Below are positions 8,185 to 11,851 of a stretch of DNA of 11,851 nucleotides, piece after piece. The stretch lies in assembly GCA_900642245.1 (NCBI GenBank), contig CAAAJI010000027.1, forward strand, positions 253,281-265,131. Direction: 5' to 3'. A program made the translations under genes and the position numbers. Origin of the DNA: Fragilaria radians (Eukaryota > Bacillariophyta > Fragilariophyceae > Fragilariales > Fragilariaceae). The notes beneath the pieces were generated by a model, which saw only the letters and a program-made list of their open reading frames with translations, did no database searches and was not told the DNA's origin. Every line of letters starts with the position of its first letter. Position 1 is the first letter of the stretch.

Positions 8185-8341
8185 GGCTTCTGCAGTTAAC
8201 GACAGCATTGATCTCAAGGAACAATCTCTTAGTTCAATTGTCCATATTGGGACTGTGTCTGAGTTCAAAAGTTCCGTATGAGGTAAGTTATCTGAATCTG
8301 AAACGATGTATTGTGAGGGTCTCCTTAGATAATCATCATTA

Positions 8342-10510
8342 ATGTTTGCTTCGTTTCTAAATAGTTCAATTGTTAGTAGACACAAAAAGTTATCTTCAGG
8401 GTCCTCAAAAAGCAATGAATCCTTGAAGGAAAATAATATGAGTCGAGATACATACAACAATTCTTCAACAAACCAATTATCATCATCGTGGGATGAGCTT
8501 CTAGACTCCTTACATGTATTGCAGTGGGAGGAACCAAATGGACAAAATATCACACAAGAACTTGATAATAATCCCCATCAATTAGAATATTACATTATTG
8601 ATGAAAGTAGTAGTGATCTGCCACCCTTCATGCTTTGTCAGCCATGTCAACCTGATATGGAGAACAAAGGAATCAAGATTTCACAAGATCCTTGTGATGA
8701 AATTTTCGTTGAGACAGGGGATTATAGTACCATGAGAGAAGTAAATGACGAAGTATTCTCTTTAATGCTTTGTCAACCATGTCAACCAGGACAAGAAGAA
8801 AGAGTCATTTCGGTTGCATCGCATCCTAGCAGCAAGTCTATCATCACTGCACTTCCATATACAACTTCTTTTGCTTCCGGTATTCGTCAACCGTTACCCG
8901 AGGGAAAACAGCATCGACCCAACGAGCGAATATGTTATGGACATAAAGAGGCTATCTTTGGACTAGAATTCTCTCCCTGTGGAGAGTACATGGCGACAGC
9001 AAGTCAAGACTCGACTATCCGAATATGGGATGTCCATCAGCATCGATTGTTACAAACTTTGACGGCACATGACGCAGCATATGAGTGTTTGCGTGTGACA
9101 TGGTACGTCTAGAATGCAAGATGGTATTGTGTATCTGGTTTCAAGAGATGTAAATTTACCATCCTTGACATGATCTCTAAAGATTCCTAACACCATCATC
9201 TTTCGTAAATCAAATGTAACATCTACTTTTGGAATAGGGCATCCAAAACATGGGGAGATAAAAGTCTGGACCGTGAAGGAAAACACAAATATATTTTGGC
9301 AACTGGAGGTGCCGATGGGGTTGTCAAGCTATGGTCTGCAGAACGTCCGGAGGGATATTGGACTTGTCATGACACATTGGATCATGTAACCTTTGAGAAT
9401 AAATCACCATCTACATCCGAGAGCAAGGCTGATCCACCACAAATCTATTCTCTTCAATTCATCAATCATTGGAAAGGTACTGCTGATGAAACTTACCAGA
9501 GCAATGCCTTTCTACTAACAAGCTCAGATGACTTTGTTCACTTATGGGAAGTTATAGAGGAAGCCAGAGGATCAGAATTTCCAGTCATTCGTGAGTACAA
9601 GCTTATTGAAGTCATGAGCTTTCACTTCACGTCTTTGGAGAACGTTGGGTTCGGTGTAACAGTAACCGATGTCACCAATACAGGACAACAACGGAAAATG
9701 TCGGCTTATACCAGAGGAGTAGATCATAGAGATGGGGTAAAGGAAAACAAATCCTATGACTCCTATTCCTTTGGTGGCGCTCGTAATCCTCAAAACATTG
9801 TTTACGTCTTTGATGCTCAATATTGTCCAGCCAATGGCCTATTAGGTGTAGCACTCTCCGATGGATCCCTTCGCATCGTGAATGGTCTTGGCGTTTGTCT
9901 GACGCCTGTCGCACTCCCATCAGCAAGGTCTCATTTGACATCTTTCTCTTGGGATGCCAAAGGTCAGCGAATCGCAACTTGTCTGGCGTCTGGAATTCTT
10001 ATTCTGTGGGACATTCTTATTTCCCAGGATCAAACATCGGTATGGCCTTATTGTCGTGCAGTCTTGGAGGGTGGTCACATGCCTGGTCGTCCATTGTACG
10101 GCGCCAAGTTTTGCGGTGTTGATAATTCCTCAGTCTCGCAATCATCTCCAGATGTATCAGAGTTATATGGATTTGAAGACAACGATGACAGTGAAGAGCT
10201 AATTCTTTCTTGGGGCGTCGATGGTCGTCTTTGCCTTTGGGATTCCAAGTCGGATGGTAATGTGAGACTTCCTCTATCTACCCTTATTTCCGATCCACAA
10301 TACTCTCTGTATTCTGTGGATGTTACTTTTGGAGCCATTGATGACAATTCAAAAGATGGAAATGTAGCTAAAAGCCATCAGGAGGGAAAGGAAGTTATGA
10401 ATAGCCAGAATGGACAGCGAATTGCAACTATCGGATGCGGGGGTGGTGGTCAAGGTGATCCCGGCTTCCTTGGTGTTCCAGTTTATCTATACGATGTAAA
10501 GACATCATAG
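8342..10510 (+). CDS. WD40-repeat (seven-bladed beta-propeller) protein, two exons, 677 aa
   Basis: WD40 propellers are protein-binding scaffolds; the partner here is unknown. The exons are 8342-9102 and 9238-10510, joined in phase 2 so that TG|G rebuilds Trp254. Seven blades can be counted, at residues of about 200-230 (GHKEAIFGLEFSP...IRIWD), 243-286 (...VVKLW), 323-358 (...VHLWEV), 440-469 (...SLRIVN), 485-513 (...ILILWDI), 538-589 (...LCLWDS) and 609-674 (...VYLYDV), a complete ring. Blade 1 is the most canonical; the others have long inserted loops and weak GH/WD dipeptides. Residues 1-195 are Ser/Asn/Glu-rich and carry MLCQPCQP twice (97-104 and 142-149). ATG 8342 is the first in frame after a TAA at 8330; Met33 (8438) is an alternative. 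The protein ends directly after blade 7. I do not recognise the orthologous group. The fold is sure; the role is not. Confidence 0.88.
9103..9237 (+). other. WD40 gene intron (135 bp, GT-AG)
   Basis: The donor is CATG|GTACGT at 9103 and the acceptor is TGGAATAG|GGC ending at 9237, preceded by a T-rich TCTACTTTTGG. Without splicing the reading stops at TAG 9110-9112. With it the frame continues as RVTW-ASKTWGDKSL into a second blade, restoring an uninterrupted propeller. It is a phase 2 intron. Confidence 0.9.
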
Positions 10511-11851
10511 GTTAAAACGTTGTTTGAGGATTATTTATAAATGACGACGTGTTCTCATACTGCAACACTACAGAATACATCTTGCTAAGAAGATACATAA
10601 ACATTTTTAAAGAATGTTTGTTGTACTTTTAACTTTTCTTCACAAGGTGTAAAAAAGGATTCATGTTTTGTGAGCAAAGGTGTGGGAACGGTGTTTGCCC
10701 AAAATACTCAAAATTTCTTACACGCAGAACGAAAGTCTACTCTAAAATTGTTCAACATTTAGATTGAAAACTAATGTAGACTCCATTTAATTAGGAGCAT
10801 GAATCACAATCAGATTTGTGTTTTAAGAACAAAGTGCAATCACCTATTAACATATCTCAGGCTATTTTTTTTCAAAATCAATCATACGCGCGCCCCAATA
10901 ATCTGCTTAAAAGGTGATCCACAAAAACTTGGCATGCAGGACATCAGCTGCCTTGATTTCAAAGTCCGATTTGGTATTATGCTTTGTAGAAATATCAAAT
11001 TCACTTTATAATCTATAGATTCAATGTGGTTGAAGGCATTACCAATTGGTGAATTTGATGCTGAATAAGTTATGGAGAGACTTCAAGAATTATCAATTAT
11101 GGCAACAAATCAAATATCCACTAACTCCATTCTCTTTGCCAAAAAGTCTTTAGGGGCTTCACAAATGGTATGTTGCCTTAGGTACATAATATACCTATGT
11201 TGTTAGAGTGAAAAATGTGCAATACTCTTCAAATGAGATGCGTTTTGCCATCCGTCCAACATTTATTTGAGATGTAGGGTGAAAGTCCATTAACCCCTCG
11301 TTTGGAGGTGCAATTACATTTGCTGCTCCTGTGTTAAATGTAAAAATAAAAAGGAAGGATTGAGTAATGTTCAATGAAATTGATTCATTTATGATGGAAT
11401 TTGAATATCCGCTTCAAAAAAAATTAGAACTATCCTTTTCAGGGTTGTAGGATGAAAAAATCTAAATGTCAGCGTCCTTATAGCTATCCTTTTCACTCTT
11501 ATTTGGTGTATTAGTAATACTCTCAACAATTAACAACCTACAACTTCAGGGAATGTCATAAAATGTGCAGCACCCTGAGAGATTCCCTTACAGAGTACTC
11601 AGGTAAGCTATTACTTGTTGTGTTGCCTTGTTGAATATGTTTTGATTGAAATTTTCTATTGAGAATACAATGAAATCAGTTTTCAGTTGCCCAAATGTGT
11701 TAATTTCATGGTGAACGAAAGTAAGCTTTTCAGGACATTCTGTCATGACAGTTTCTGTTCTACATTAAGAATAATAGAAGATAATACTTTATGATTTTAA
11801 TAAAACACAGAAAATTAAACTAGAAAACCATTAATTCAACAAGATGTTATT
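10511..11851. other. AT-rich region downstream of the WD40 gene, no secure gene
   Basis: The first one or two hundred bases should be the 3' untranslated region of the WD40 gene (TTATTTATAAATG near 10530-10543). A 70-codon plus-strand frame at 10799-11011 has no motif and is probably chance. A readable stretch at 11024-11181 with one internal stop, together with intron-like borders at 11550, 11604 and 11686, allows a speculative gene that is described among the findings. TAGGTA/TACCTA form a small inverted repeat near 11179-11197, and CCTGAG/CTCAGG another near 11575-11604. No mobile-element motif or RNA gene is recognised. Confidence 0.5.

Larger units (their letters stand above)
7342..8341. 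other. Spacer upstream of the WD40 gene
   Basis: There is no secure gene here. It holds an A run just after 7341, a 13-base palindrome TGGTACAGTACCA (7369-7381), a 46-codon open frame (7715-7855) that faintly resembles the end of a Copia RNase H, and an inverted repeat GAGGCT/AGCCTC in about 8106-8135. TATAAA at 8179-8184 could be a TATA box for the WD40 gene, about 160 bp before its ATG. The plus-strand frame of the WD40 gene stays readable upstream with only two stops (8279-8281 and 8330-8332). A perfect-looking donor GAG|GTAAGT sits at 8283, so an upstream exon cannot be excluded. Confidence 0.45.

Noticed and set aside
9050..10347. Frames overlapping the WD40 gene (9050-9286, 9572-9820, 9672-9977, 9823-10122, 9954-10202, 10075-10347)
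   Set aside because: They are shadows of the spliced propeller reading, which keeps seven blades in one frame.
10799..11011. 70-codon plus-strand frame
   Set aside because: It has no motif and a low-complexity poly-T/poly-A part in the middle, in a region without other gene signals.
1..11851. CRISPR array, bacterial operon, defence or toxin-antitoxin system
   Set aside because: There are no regularly spaced repeats and no ribosome-binding-site-led gene strings; spliced genes and retroelements show that this is eukaryotic nuclear DNA.

Overview
This is most likely nuclear DNA of a single-celled eukaryote, and a diatom or related stramenopile fits best. Two genes carry short GT-AG introns of about 100-135 bp, the DNA is AT-rich, and a decayed Copia-type retrotransposon has the wording of the diatom CoDi lineages. 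The organism call is an inference; no species can be named from the sequence alone.

Layout. 1 to about 805 (minus): broken C-terminal part of what looks like a LINE-type (non-LTR) retrotransposon polyprotein, running off the left edge. About 806-3348 (plus): a Copia pol relic with integrase, reverse transcriptase and RNase H in order, carrying five in-frame stops and four frameshifts. It begins inside the integrase exactly where the LINE-like piece ends, so the two are joined head to head, most simply by a 5'-truncated LINE insertion into the Copia element. 3349-4411: AT-rich spacer with a 17-bp tandem duplication and a 48-codon open frame. 4412-6483 (minus): a TM9SF (nonaspanin/EMP70) gene in three exons, closest in wording to TM9SF3, with nine membrane segments and a C-terminal KxD signal. 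6484-8341: spacer with a few small, doubtful open frames. 8342-10510 (plus): a two-exon gene for a 677-residue protein whose C-terminal two thirds form a seven-bladed WD40-type propeller and whose N-terminal part is of unknown function. 10511-11851: AT-rich DNA with no secure gene, although one weak three-exon reading is possible.

TM9SF and the WD40 gene are transcribed divergently about 1.9 kb apart. Nothing in the sequence links them functionally: the first is a secretory-pathway membrane protein and the second a probable scaffold protein. I found no tRNA, rRNA, CRISPR array or multi-gene system. The most distinctive points are the nested retroelement junction, the staggered splice donors in the TM9SF gene, its missing signal peptide, and a duplicated Cys-Gln-Pro motif in the WD40 protein.
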